Assembly: GCA_963576735.1 (NCBI GenBank) | Contig: OY755181.1 | Span: 930,001 to 994,000, forward strand | DNA length: 64,000 bases | Source of the DNA: Bedellia somnulentella | Lineage: Eukaryota; Arthropoda; Insecta; Lepidoptera; Bedelliidae | Direction of reading: 5' to 3' | In this document: one piece after another, positions 21,880-32,948 of the stretch | Position numbering within the stretch: position 1 is the first letter of the stretch | How the letters are laid out: every line of letters begins with the position of its first letter | Program-made: the position numbers and the translations under genes | Notes under the pieces: model-generated | Databases searched by the model: none | Told to the model about the DNA's origin: nothing | Seen by the model: the letters and a program-made list of their open reading frames with translations, nothing else

Positions 21880-22122
21880 GTGTAGTGTCGGCTTAGAATA
21901 ACACTATCCCATTTCTACCCGTGGATGATCGTAAGAGGCGACTTAGGGCATAGGGGCTTTTTAAGTGATTTTTGGGCGATGTGGTTAGAGACCCGTCACC
22001 AAAAACATTTATAATTACCATCTTTTCCCCATCAACTTCCAAAAGTGGCTGAGAAATTTCTCATTCCAAAGCTCTGGCTACCCCGTTAAGGGATTTATAG
22101 CCGTGAGTATATGTATGTATGT
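21880..22122 (+). mobile_element. Short RTE-derived element, complete
   Basis: GTGTAGTGTCGGCTTAGAAT start, GGGCGATGTGGTTAGAGACC, AGCTCTGGCTACCCCGTTAA and CCGTGAGTATATGTATGTAT end. Confidence 0.92.
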
Positions 22123-22869
22123 TTTTATAGTAGCACTATGATGATTTTTTAACGAACATAAAAAAACTATGTATTTATTATAAAACCCCGGTACAATGCT
22201 AACGACATAATATATCCTTAATGTACACTGGATAATACCTACTTAGTTTTGTGCCGTCCCTTTTCCTTTCTTTTTATCTTCCTATATTGAAGCACATTTC
22301 CTCTTATTACACTTTCTATAACTTACCAATGTAAAATGTAGATTGCCCTTTTCCGAGACATACTTTCAAACTGCATTTTGTATTGCTATTAGCATTTATA
22401 TTGATTTTCAAAATAATAAAACCCAATTAAATTAATATCTCACATAGGCTAGAAAAAAAATAACTATATTGTAGCAATGCTTTCGAAATTATTATTTTTA
22501 ACTTTTTATTACTACACCAATTTGTCTTTGTGAATTCAACAAAATAAAAACGAGTTGTTTTGTAAAAGTTTCAATCGATTGCGTGTCAAAACTTTTTGTT
22601 ATCAATGTGTTGGGCGGTAAAGTGAAGTTTAAAACAAAAAAAGTCTAAAGAATATATTTTTCCTGCAATCTCTGTAATGATAACATGAAGTTCCATTGAA
22701 TTCTTACCACTCAAAGGATGTAATTCAAAACTAACTCGACAGAATGTAAAGATATTTTACAGGAATCGTGTAATTACATGCAGATAAGAGATGATTTATT
22801 TATTATACAATTGCTTGCGGTCAGAAGTATGTGTTACTGGGTTGTTAAATTTCAATTAAAAAAAAATAA
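22123..22869. other. Intron sequence without recognised feature
   Basis: AT-rich and free of domain-bearing frames or of the repeats described elsewhere. Confidence 0.4.
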
Positions 22870-23113
22870 CTGTAAGTATCGGCTTAGAATAGCACTACCC
22901 CATTTCTACTCGTGGGTGATAGTGAGATGCATCTAAGAGTATAGGGGTTTTTTCAGCGATTTATGTCCATGTGGTTGGACACTCGTCGTCGCCTAAAAAT
23001 GTTTATTATCATCTTTTACTTACTCAACTTCCATAAGTGGCTTAGGAAATTCTCATTCCAAAGCTCTGGCTACCCCGTGTAGGAATTTATGGCCTTAAGT
23101 ATATGCATGTTTG
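22870..23113 (+). mobile_element. Short RTE-derived element, diverged
   Basis: Starts TGTAAGTATCGGCTTAGAAT, keeps ACTCAACTTCCATAAGTGGC and AGCTCTGGCTACCCCGTGTA, and ends AAGTATATGCATG. Confidence 0.82.
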
Positions 23114-23319
23114 TAAATATATAAATAAATATTAAACTGTAAACAAATAATAATCTCTACTAATGTTATTAAGATTATTTTTTTATTTAAGAAGACTATT
23201 CAAGAATATGATTTCTGTAAAATGTTTGAATTTTGATGTACAATAAACATTTTCCTATACTTTGAGTTTTTAGGTTTAAATTATAAACGCATTGAAAAAT
23301 CATAATGTTCATATATGAA

Positions 23320-23510
23320 TACTTATCGCAAGAAAAGTAATCACTTTCCTAATAGAAATCGTGCCGAAGCCAGCAGTGAATAGAATTATACAAAGTTGCA
23401 TCCGTTTGAGAGTCTCAAAGTTGCTGACTTCTTTTGTGTGAATATTTGGTGCCATTCAAGATATTTCTGCAACTGAAATGCTTTTACGTTGCTTGAAACA
23501 ATTTTTTGCT
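23320..23510. repeat. Copy related to the flank of the 335-bp duplication
   Basis: GAATCGTGCC-like start, AAGTTGCATCC, GCTGACTTCTTTTGTG and GCAACTGAAATGCTTTTA parallel 21440-21610. An old dispersed repeat of unknown type. Confidence 0.55.
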
Positions 23511-23623
23511 CTTAAAAGTGGAATGTGAAAGAGCATAACGTGACAGCATAACGTGATATGCTCGAATTCAAAGATTTTGCTTGTTATATTTATGGTAAAA
23601 CATTAACATCTTTATTATTCACT

Positions 23624-24250
23624 AGCTGACCCGACAGACTTCGTACTGTCAAAAGTGTAGACTTTCACGTCGTCAAACTGAAATAGTTAACTGACCCGTT
23701 CGGGGTCTCTGTCATGCGATGAGATAGATGTTTTTCATATTGTCCTCACAATTTTTTTCACCTTATCAATTTTAAGTTTATAAGTATAGTAGTTGCGGCT
23801 GAGCATTTATTTTAAGTCAGTCTGTTCGTCCGCTTCATGCACGCGTGTCAACTTTGTTGCGGAGTAATTTTAAAATTATTTTATCTTCTAAGATGTTTAT
23901 TAGAATGAAGGGATGTCAAAGACAATTTTGTTCACAATTAATTACTCTTAATCAACAAATCATTTATTTGGATAACGATTAATATTATGTTGATAAAACA
24001 TTATGGCAAATAATGGGCAATAATGCATTAATTTCGACCAAATTTGATTACCATAAAAATGGTTATAGTGAGTCAATTTTAAAAGATATACATATACTGT
24101 CTGGGACATTTTTGTAGATCATTTAAAGAGGAATAATTATTTTGTACATACTTCTTGGGTAACTTAAACCGTTTAACTTTAACTGCAGCGCACACAACGG
24201 AAGCCTTAAAATATGAATATTATCCCCATTTCGCCTGCACTAAGTGTGAA
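23624..24250 (+). mobile_element. Helitron-like repeat, diverged
   Basis: Starts CTAGCTGACCCGACAGACTT like 18951. Further right it has CATATACTGTCTGGGACATT and CACACAACGGAAGCC, matching the interior of the repeats at 26273, 43073 and 48000. The 3' end is lost. Confidence 0.55.
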
Positions 24251-24586
24251 CAACATTTCTGTTTTACCGAACACTTATCAACGCCGTCGCAATAAGGAAA
24301 ACGGCAAACTTTAGCAAAGTACCGAACTTAACAAGCGTTTAAGTAAACGTAGATGACATTTACTGATGTCCTGTCAAAACTATTTTATAGTGCGATAAAG
24401 TTGTGCTTTGGTAGTAAATATTTTGTAGTGTACGAGGGCGGAGAAATAAGTCTAATAAAAAGCTTTTGTGAAATAAGATTATCGCAAATTGCGAGGAACC
24501 TCCTCGTTCACAAATCTATTTTATTAAATATTTTATTTTATTATCTTTGGGGGGCTTACAGCTAAATTTACAATATAAAATAATAA

Positions 24587-24654
24587 CATAGGCAGAAATA
24601 AGCCAATAACAAGCTCTTGACATAGGCAGAAATAGGCCAATAACAAGCTATTGA
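24587..24654. repeat. 34-bp tandem repeat, two copies
   Basis: CATAGGCAGAAATAAGCCAA and the following 14 bases are repeated with two changes at 24621-24654. Confidence 0.9.
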
Positions 24655-24894
24655 AGAACTAAATAAAAATTTTCAGCCACAACCGCCGGTTATTTAAATT
24701 TTGATAGCAATTAAAGAAAAACAATTAAATACTTTTTTTTAAAGATAGGGAAAAGCGAATCTGTGTCTTGATTAAACATTAATTTATATATCAACTATAA
24801 CGGAAACAAAACGAAGATTTGATAAATATTATGGGGACCCTGCTCCATCAATCAAGTACAGTCTTAATTCCATGATTATCATAATTACAATGTT

Positions 24895-25010
24895 TTGTTC
24901 ATGACCACTTGATGTGGGGATTATTACTAATAAATAGAGGAAAGAAAAACTTCGAAACCATCGGGGATCGAACCCACGACCTCCGGTAATACACCCCCAT
25001 GGGTTTTCTT
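24895..25010 (-). mobile_element. tRNA-like SINE, decayed
   Basis: Left part GTTCATGACCACTTGATGTG, then GAGGAAAGAAAAACTTCGA, then a tRNA-like block in reverse with a B box (GGGGATCGAACCC). The D-arm side is truncated. Confidence 0.6.
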
Positions 25011-25349
25011 TACTTTATTCATCCGTAATTATCGTTAGTGTTGTTCCACCCGAAAATTAATAAACGTCGGTATGGGCCAGGCCTCTACTGTAGAGCAGAT
25101 TGCATAGTGTTCATAGCCCGCATTATGCTGAATGGCAGCTGTGAAAGATGCAAAATGGATGTTATGAATGTGCATCGTTCGGTTTACATTTTTATTCAAA
25201 TTGAGTTAGCTAAATTTCAGTCTTCTTACTATCTGTTCATTCGGTCTTAAGCTTTACGCCGCGCTCTAAATAAGAAACCATTAACTTTTTTCTATTGATT
25301 CTTTTGGTTGGCAATTACCACCTGCTTGGAACCCGATCATAAGCACAAC

Positions 25350-25597
25350 TAAGCAAGGGAAGAACACTAGCAAGACTCTAGATAACATTAGCTCTTTTTG
25401 TACTAGCAAATATTAAACGCAAATGTAACTTAAAATTTTGTGAAGGTAGTTAGTATTAGTAATTTTATAGTACTGTATAATGACAAATAACACCTCTTCC
25501 CGTTACCATGATAACTGAAAAGTTTTCGAAACGTCGGGCTTTAAAAAAAATAATGTACTAACACGCGATTAAAATATCCGAAAATCAATAGTTGTTT
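25350..25597 (-). mobile_element. Dispersed repeat with CCCGACGTTTCG motif
   Basis: Shares about 240 bp, inverted, with 61768-62040 (ATTAAAATATCCGAAAATCA, AACGTCGGGCTTTAAAAA, AGACTCTAGATAACATTAGC). A transposable element of unknown class without coding capacity. Confidence 0.75.
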
Positions 25598-25730
25598 CAT
25601 TTTTTTCTATTGACTTCTAATATCCACTTGATCACTGTGCCAAATATGATTGAAATCGGTCGAGCCGTTCCAGAGGAGTTCGATCATAAAGAAGTGGCCT
25701 ACCCGCGTATATTAATATACAAAAATATTA

Positions 25731-25979
25731 CATACATACATACATATACTTACGGCTATATTTCCCTAGAAAGGGTAGCCAGAGCTAAGGAATTATAAAT
25801 TCCTCAGCCACTTTTGGAAGTTGTGTGGGGAAAAGATGGTAAAAATAAAGGTTTTTGGTGATGGGTCTCCAACCGCATCGCCCAAAAATCCAATAAAAAG
25901 CCCCAATACCCTTAGTCGCCTTTTACGACACCCGTGGGTAGATGTTGTAGCGACATTCTAAGCCGGCACTACACGGCAA
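25731..25979 (-). mobile_element. Short RTE-derived element, complete
   Basis: CATACATACATACATATACT tail at left, CGGCTATATTTCCCTAGAAA, CCAACCGCATCGCCC and AAGCCGGCACTACACGGCA at right. Close to the copy at 13620. Confidence 0.92.
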
Positions 25980-26225
25980 CGGCAAAATATTGTTTTTGTA
26001 TATTTATTTATTTTCTATATGAAGGAGCCTTCTTAACTCAAAACATCATAAAGACATTTTTTTTTATTCATGTGTTGTTTATTTTTTGTAGACATAGACA
26101 AAGTTTTGAAACTACAAATATTTCAAAGTTTCTTATAACATATGTGTGTTTTATTTGTTTACGTTGAGTAAAAACAACTTGCGGAAACCACACGGCTGAC
26201 TTTTGTTTCTAATTTGACAGTATCT

Positions 26226-26251
26226 TCCGAAGGGGTTGACAGAGGTACAAA
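26226..26251 (-). mobile_element. Scrap of tRNA-headed SINE 3' end
   Basis: CCGAAGGGGTTGACAGAGG and GTAC only, the hairpin region of the SINE tail in reverse. Confidence 0.5.
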
Positions 26252-26272
26252 TAAATCAATAAATTTTATTAA

Positions 26273-27153
26273 GCACTAGTGGATCGGGCCCAGCTTCGCA
26301 CGGGTAGCGTAGTTTTAAAAATATCTGAGGTTTCTTCAATCACTGCTCAACCTTTGTGAAATTTAGTGCAATTTATAGCATTCCTGAATAGTGTAGCTTT
26401 GTGATTGTGAAAGCGCTTTAATGAACGGTTCAGTATCTCCGAAAATAAAACCATGCAAACAAACAATCAGAGTTACAAACTTTGCGTACATACAGGGAGT
26501 ATATGTATACTCCCGGCTATCTTTTGTAGGCGCAACCATTACTAAAAAAAAATATCCTTGTAGCATTCACGTGCGATGACAGGGCGCGATAGCTTATTTC
26601 ATGTATAAGTTCGGTCATTCTATACCGATTTCTATGATTCTTTTTTTATTGAATAGGCAATAATGTTAACTTTTTTAAATGAGTGATGAATGAGAGAACT
26701 ATAAACGTAAGAGTAAACAAATATAATCAGAATGCTCCGAACTGCTAAGCTATCAGGAATTACACGTGTTATTATGAGTCATCCATAAAAGATAGACATA
26801 TGCTGCAGAGGGATATTTTTTAGAAAATTTTATGTTAAATTTTTCCGTCATATATGATTTCTATGTAACTATAACCGCTAAGGCTGCACACGCGACGGAA
26901 GCTTAAAAAATGGAGTAACTTCCCCCGTTTTCCCAAATTTTCCCAAAATTCCCTTTCACTACTCTGCTGAAAAGTACACTATAACCTGCCCAGGAGTATG
27001 AAGAATGTTTCTACCAAGTTTCGTTAAAATCCGTCGAGTAGTTTTTGTTTCCATAAGGAACATACAAACCGACAGACACCCCCTGATAGTTATTTTTAAA
27101 ATATATTTAATGTACAGAATTGACCTCTCTACAGATTTATTATAAGTATAGAA
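26273..27153. mobile_element. Helitron-like repeat, copy 1
   Basis: Starts CTAGTGGATCGGGCCCAGCT, shares TGCACACGCGACGGAAGC and AAATCCGTCGAGTAG with 43073 and 48000, and ends CAGATTTATTATAAGTATAG. The (GACA)n tract and the stretch after it are mostly deleted. Non-coding. Confidence 0.7.
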
Positions 27154-27224
27154 GATAACGTTAACAATGGTATATCGGACTCCCCTTTTAAGTTATAAAA
27201 CCTGTGTTAAGGGAGACCACTCTT

Positions 27225-27290
27225 TCACTAATATTTCTGAAAATCACGTGACTTTGTCACCTGGTGTTCAGAGTACCCAGTTAGTTCAGT
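27225..27290 (-). mobile_element. Scrap of tRNA-headed SINE
   Basis: CACGTGACTTTGTCACCTGG and GTTCAGAGTACCC from the SINE body, in reverse, directly before the composite repeat at 27296. Confidence 0.6.
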
Positions 27291-27295
27291 TTACT

Positions 27296-27880
27296 CAGTT
27301 ATGTTTATTTTACATACATAATAATATAAAATAACAATTAATATAACTTTGTAATGATTTTAGTTCATTTTATTATACCTTCTACCACCCTCTGTAAATA
27401 TTAGTAACAAAAAAGTTTGAGCTTTCTTCAACTTCCTAAGGCTCGTGATTAGTGGACCTGAATTCGATTAGTCGATTCAACAGATAAACATTCGTCATTT
27501 CTCTTAAAAATTTAATAACATAACATAAACATAAACGTTCACGCCGAATATCCCCGAAGGGGTTGGCAGAGGTACTAATACTTCTGAAGATCATGTGACT
27601 TTGTCACCTTGTGTTCAGAGTACCCACGTTTTGCATGGACAGTGTACTCACGTGATAGGGGGCAGGCCTATCGCCGATTTGTACGAATACACTGTCACAT
27701 GACTAAGTACAACTCAGCCATGTGGGTTTCCTCACGATGTTTTCCCTCACCGTTAACAACCATGATAAATTAACCACACATATGTCTTAAGAAAAGACGA
27801 ATTGGTGTAGGCCCGACTCGGGATTTGAACACTAGTCGTTTGCACGATAACCGGTGTTTTACCCATTGAGCTATCACAGT
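27296..27880 (-). mobile_element. Composite repeat: SINE plus 210-bp flank
   Basis: Positions 27513-27880 are a complete tRNA-headed SINE in reverse (tail AACATAACATAAACATAAAC, head with ACCCATTGAGCTATCAC). Positions 27296-27512 match, inverted, the flank of the SINE copy at 31965-32212, so both copies carry the same SINE at the same point of the same larger sequence. Confidence 0.85.
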
Positions 27881-28479
27881 ATATTTTTATCTTTATTACA
27901 TAAATAATAAAATTTAAAACAAGATCACCTACATTATTGGTCATTAGTTTTTATCAACCCGACAGTAACACAAATCACGTTTCACGAAAACAACCCTAAG
28001 GCAAATGAACTCTTTAGGATTATCAATAACGAAAACTAATGATGTTATTGGCTTGAACACATCAGCCATGTAACGTTTGTGAGATTTTGTTTGTTAAGTT
28101 AATTCCTTGCTTCATTTCTATTGACTAACCCTTGTACCTAATACGATACATTTTATCACTAGTGCATAATGTATATTTTAAACGATAAATGTGAGACAAG
28201 TGTGACAAATTTATTTATATTTGTCAGATACGAATGATTTTTTTAAGCTAAAGATCAAGTGTAACTTGTATCATCAGCCGCAAAGTTTGCAAATATTGCG
28301 ACGACTCCCGTGGTCGAGTAGTTACTTAGAGGCTGACTTTATATGTTTCATTTAACCCTAAATATTTCTCCATTGGATTTACTCGGCTGTGGTTAAGTAT
28401 TTGTATCCCGATGATATTTATCGTGATTATATGTTGCCTACGTTACTTTTGATAGTTGTAACTTCGCAAATGTTGAAAG

Positions 28480-28695
28480 TTGAACTGTTGCGGAGCCAAT
28501 TTATTTATTACCAACAAACAAACATACGAACAATTTTTACCTCTTTATAATATTACAAAAAGTACTCTATGTTCGTTTCCTGGTTCAAAGTTACATTCTC
28601 ATAAAATTTCAGCCAAATCGGTGCAGCCATTGGTAACTCACAAATAAATAGTGTAACTAACACTTAACACGACTTTCTTTTATATAGATAGATAG
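28480..28695. repeat. 3' end of a Helitron/MINE-like repeat
   Basis: CAGCCAAATCGGTGCAGCC and the TTTTATATAGATAGATAGAC end are typical of small insect repeats of this class. No second copy in the window, so the call is weak. Confidence 0.35.
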
Positions 28696-28891
28696 ACAGT
28701 TACAGATGATTAGAATAGTGAACTGTTAGAGTGGATTTGTTTTTACTTCCCATACCATTGATTTATTGGAGTATTGTGTGAAACTAAACCTTAAAGATGA
28801 CTTAAATGTACTTCTACGTTAATTGCTTTGTGCAAAAGAGTCCGCTCTCAGATGCAAAGCATAGCACACAGGTCCCGCCGTGTAAGTTATA

Positions 28892-29066
28892 AGTCCAAAA
28901 TATTGACAATGAGATATACCCACTTTATCATCATCATCATCGTGTAGGCCTGTTATCTCTCATCAGGGACATATTCACACACACAGTCCAAAATATTGAC
29001 AATGAGATATACCCACTTTATCATCATCATCATCGTGTAGGCCTGTTATCTCTCATCAGGGACATA
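28892..29066. repeat. 80-bp near-tandem duplication at LINE 3' end
   Basis: AGTCCAAAATATTGACAATG through TCTCATCAGGGACATA occurs at 28892-28971 and 28985-29066, separated by TTCACACACACAC-type sequence. Each copy holds a (TCA)n run, the tail of the LINE on the - strand. Confidence 0.88.
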
Positions 29067-30700
29067 GGGCCCGAAAAAGAGATCTCCACTTTTCTCGATT
29101 TTGTGCGGCACCTTCCAGGTTCTTCCAGCTGAGTTCAGTTAATGCAGCCTCTTTTTCAATCGAGCGCCTCTAGGTGGTAAGGGGGCGACCCGGCCTTATT
29201 TTGTCATACGCTTGTCACTTTAACCCTTGTTTGGATAGATGAGTGTCTGGTCTTCTCAGTACATGTCCAATCCAGCGCCATTTCCTCGTAAGGATCTCCT
29301 TGTTGATGGGTTTTTGGTCAGTCAACTCCCAGAGCCTTACGTTAGTTATGGTTCGCGGCAAGAAGATTCCCAGAATGCGTCGTAAACATTTGTTCACGAA
29401 GATTTGCTGGTTACTTAATTTTTATTGAGCCATGTCTCGCATCCGCACAGGAGGACTGACTTTACTCTGATCTTCGTACGCCGTGTTATTATGGAAGATG
29501 TCCTCACCGGTTTTAGTTGAGCGTACGCGGCTCTTGCTTTGTTGATGCGCGCCTCTATATCCGCTTCCGCTCCCCCTCTGGGGTCCACGACGCTCCCAAG
29601 GTAGGTAAATCGCTGCACTTATTCGGAAACCTCACCATTGACATAAATTGGCGCTTCGTCGTGGGTGTTTAGGCGCGTTTCCTTGGTTTAGCTGCAGTTG
29701 ATGCGCAGCTCTTCTTTTGCAGCTTCGTCTGCGAGGTCATCGGTCTTGGATTGTAGGTGGTTACGGGATGTGGCGAGTAGACAGAGGTCGTCTGCAAAGT
29801 CTATGTCCTCGAGGGTCTTACCATGCAACCACGACAGTCCTCTCCCTTCCTTATTGGTTACTCTTCGCATCAGATCATCTAAGACTAGTAAGAACAGCAG
29901 TGGCGATAAAAAGCAGCCCTGTTTCACTCCGGTGGTGACTTTGATCGGGTCAGTTAGTCGGCCTTGATGCATCACTCGACAAGAGGAACCCTCATAAAAG
30001 CATTTAATTATATCTATAACCTTGACTGGTATACCTTTTTCGAAGTCCACAAACAGGGTATAGAGTTCGTTCTGCATTTCATTGAACTGTTCCAGGCTCA
30101 TCCGCAGTACGTTAATCTGGTCTGTGTAAGATCACCCCGCTCTGAATCCACTCTGCTCATGCCTCAGCGTGCAGTCAACTGCGCTCGTCATTCTTTCTTA
30201 CAGTACTTTACACAAAATCTTGGAGCACACTGGTAGGTAAGTTAATTCCTCGCCAATTGGAGCACTGAGACAAGTAACCTTTCTTTGGCAGTGTGATAAC
30301 AATCCCCTCTTTCCAACTATCAGGAACTTGGCCTGTTTCCCATATAGCTTTCATCAGGAGGAAACAATTTCTCAGTCATCACGTCTTCATTGGTTTTAAA
30401 TACTTCTACCGGGATTCCATCTTTACCAGAAGCTTTTCCACTTTTTAGCTTCTTAATGGCTCGGACAATTTCAGCCTTGCTCGGCGGATCGACTTTGATG
30501 TCTACGACATCGATATCTGTCTCGCCATCGTCGTCAGCTTCAGTATCAGTTTTCAATGTCTGGAATACCTCTTCAAAATGCTCATGCCATCTCTGCAGTT
30601 GCTGTTTCATGGTAGTGAGGAGTTTTCCTGACTTGTCCACTATTAGTCGCGTTGCCGGTGGTTTATTGCACAATTATTTTCCGGCACGTACAGCTCTCTG
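28925..30700 (-). mobile_element. LINE, reverse transcriptase to 3' end, broken
   Basis: Read on the - strand: WHEHFEEVFQT and KLKSGKASGKDGIP (30673-30400), then RT with TLFVDFEKG (box A; the AFDS part is deleted), TTGVKQGCFLSPLLFLLV and the catalytic box IDFADDLCLLA (30101-29690), then FTYLGSVVDPRGG (29618-29415) and WRWIGHVLRRPDTH (29397-29215). The 3' end is a (TGATGA)n tail near 28925. Several frameshifts and stops. Motif style is that of RTE- or CR1-like elements distributed across invertebrates; the clade is unresolved. Confidence 0.8.
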
Positions 30701-30759
30701 GTGTATCCGGCGTGTGTCGCTGGTTCCGCTCTATCATCATACTCACTAGTTACCAAATA

Positions 30760-31325
30760 ATGATAAAATAAAATTATTTTACCCGCCATTCTATTCTTTC
30801 ATCTTTAAATTGTCATCGAAAGTGAACACTTAAGTCGTTCGCAGCAATTTGATTTATTTTGCAGCGAAAATTAGTGTGAACGTTTTTGATTATATTTCAA
30901 TATCTATTGCAGATAGTGACACAAAAATTATAGTTATTAAAGATGAAGGTATGTTTTTAATATTTATGCATTTTGACACAATTTTATTACCTATTCCATA
31001 ACTTATTTGTATGCTACGTAACACGTACGTTTGAAATCTAAATTAGGCGTAAATGTATTTAACTTAAGTTTTAACTATGCATTTACTCACAGCTACTGAT
31101 GATTTATATGCCTAATTAAAGTATAGACTATTTACTTTTATAAACAGTTGTCACTTGCTGCGGATATCTGCGGCTGCTAACACTGTCACTTGCTGCTTTT
31201 CGTTCGTTACAGGTTCTTACAGCTCGCTTAACTGTCGTTTTTTTTTACAAATTATGCCAGATTGTGATAATGCTGAGGCAAAACCTGAGCTTAATTAGTG
31301 ACAAGCCTCGCAGCAGTGGCAGCGA
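30760..31325. other. Intron sequence without recognised feature
   Basis: AT-rich. The motif CTGTCACTTGCTGC is partly repeated at 31147 and 31185. No domain-bearing frame. Confidence 0.35.
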
Positions 31326-31599
31326 AATATCTAATGATGGAATGCAGCCATTTGTACCTAAATCACTGGCATTAAAATAGAACTTAATAAGTTTGCCTTA
31401 GAAACTGCTCGGTTTCTTGTACAAGAGTATCCATGGTACTATATGCCAGCTTCTGTTCATACAGCACTGTTACATGGATGAAAAGTCATCGACAGTATGA
31501 TGATATCAATTGGTGAGCTTTCTGAGGAAGAGGCCGATGCTACAAATAAGAATATTAAGTCATTTAGATTAAACAACACTTGGGAATTTTGGAAGCACG
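31326..31599 (+). pseudogene. Decayed protein remnant, possibly transposon-borne
   Basis: A frame with in-frame stops reads ALETARFLVQEYPWYYMPAS, VHTALLHG, then after a stop IDSMMISIGELSEEEADATN and IKSFRLNN. The pattern (aromatic YPWY-MP, VH..L.HG, IG.LSEE) recalls a protein family that recurs in insect genomes and often lies in repeats. I cannot name it. It ends where the SINE at 31600 begins. Confidence 0.4.
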
Positions 31600-31964
31600 A
31601 CGTGATAGCTCAATGGGTAGAACACCGGTTAACGTGCAAGCGACTAGTGTTTTGTTTAGTAACGTGCAAGGGCCTACACAAATTTGTCTTTTCTAAAGAC
31701 ATATATGTGGTTAATTTATCATGGTTGTTAACGGTGAGGGAAAACATCGTGAGGAAACCCACATGACTGAGTTGTACTTAGTCATGTGACAGTGTATTTG
31801 TACAAAACAGCGATAGGCCTGCCCCCTATCACGTGAGTACACTGTCCATGCAAAACGTGGGTACTTTGAACACAAGATGACAAAGTCACGTGATGTTCAG
31901 AAGTATTAGTACCTCTGCCAACCCCTTCAGGGGTATTCAGCGTGAACGTTTATGTTATGTTATT
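31600..31964 (+). mobile_element. tRNA-headed SINE, complete
   Basis: GATAGCTCAATGGGTAGAAC head, AACATCGTGAGGAAACCC body and GTGAACGTTTATGTTATGTT tail. The B-box region is damaged (TTTAGTAACGTGC in place of the GTTCAAATCC block). Confidence 0.9.
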
Positions 31965-32212
31965 AAATTTTCAAGAGAGTTGACGAATGTTTATCTGTTG
32001 AATCGACTTATCGAATTCAGGTCCACTAATCACGAGCCTTAGGAAGTTACCTATCCTACCTAAAATATCTTCCTTATATCAGTCAATTTGTTAAAAGCTC
32101 AATTTTTTTTTGTTACTAATATTTACAGAGGGCGGTAGAAGGTATAATAAAATGAAATAAAATCATTACAAAGTAATATTAATTGTTATTTTATATTATT
32201 ATGTATAAATAA
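31965..32212 (+). repeat. Flank of composite repeat, inverted partner of 27296-27512
   Basis: AATCGACTTATCGAATTCAG, CACTAATCACGAGCCTTAGG and AGGGCGGTAGAAGGTATAAT match the reverse complement of 27296-27512. No coding content. Confidence 0.85.
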
Positions 32213-32239
32213 AGAATAAATAAAGGAAAGAAAAATCTC

Positions 32240-32312
32240 GACACAGGCGGGATTCGAACCCGCGACTTCGGGTATACGCCCCCGTCGCTCTTGCCAATTG
32301 AGCTACCGTGTC
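32240..32312 (-). other. tRNA-like sequence, unit 1
   Basis: About 73 bases with a 7-bp acceptor-like stem (GACACGG with CTGTGTC), a D-arm (GCTCAATTGGCAAGAGC), a T-arm with GGGTTCGAATCCC, and A and B boxes. The anticodon arm (GGGGGCGTATACCC) gives at best a 4-bp stem with an 8-base loop, so it is tRNA-like and probably not a working tRNA. Confidence 0.75.
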
Positions 32313-32563
32313 AATGGCTGCCAGGGCGAAATTCTTCTATCCTTTATTTCTTTTACACGTTTTAGTAGTGTTTGCTGGCAGCCATTGACACGGTACCTCC
32401 GATTTTTTCACTAATTCGGAAGGCCACTTGTCTATCTTTTCAGATAGAATGCAAATGTTGAAAACGCCTAACTATCACATAATTTAAATCTTTTTGTTCC
32501 TGAAAACCTCATGTGGGGTTTATTACTAATAAATAAAGAATAAATAAAGGAAAGAAAAATCTC

Positions 32564-32636
32564 GACACAGGCGGGATTCGAACCCGCGACCTCGGGTATA
32601 CGCCCCCGTCGCTCTTGCCAATTGAGCTACCGTGTC
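32564..32636 (-). other. tRNA-like sequence, unit 2
   Basis: Same structure as unit 1, with CTCGGG for CTTCGGG at the anticodon-arm edge. A and B boxes intact. Confidence 0.75.
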
Positions 32637-32875
32637 AATGGCTGCCAGCGCGAAATTCTTCTATCCTTTATTTCTTTTACACGTTTTAGTAGTGTTTGCG
32701 TTTCCTACCTCCGATTTTTTTACTAATTCGGAAGGCCACTTGTCTATCTTTTCAGATAGAATGCAAATGTTGAAAACGCCTAACTATCACATAATTTAAA
32801 TCTTTTTGTTCATGAAAACCTCATGTGGGGTTTATTACTAATAAATAAAGAATAAATAAAGGAAAGAAAAATCTC

Positions 32876-32948
32876 GACACAGGCGGGATTCGAACCCGCG
32901 ACCTCGGGTATACGCCCCCGTCGCTCTTGCCAATTGAGCTACCGTGTC
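32876..32948 (-). other. tRNA-like sequence, unit 3
   Basis: Same as unit 2. A and B boxes intact and the anticodon arm equally non-canonical. Confidence 0.75.

Noticed and set aside
32240..32948. Three functional tRNA genes
   Set aside because: Acceptor, D and T arms look good, but the anticodon arm has only a 4-bp stem with an 8-base loop, the blocks sit in a repeated unit, and the same head occurs in other decayed SINE copies. A tRNAscan-type covariance score would settle it.
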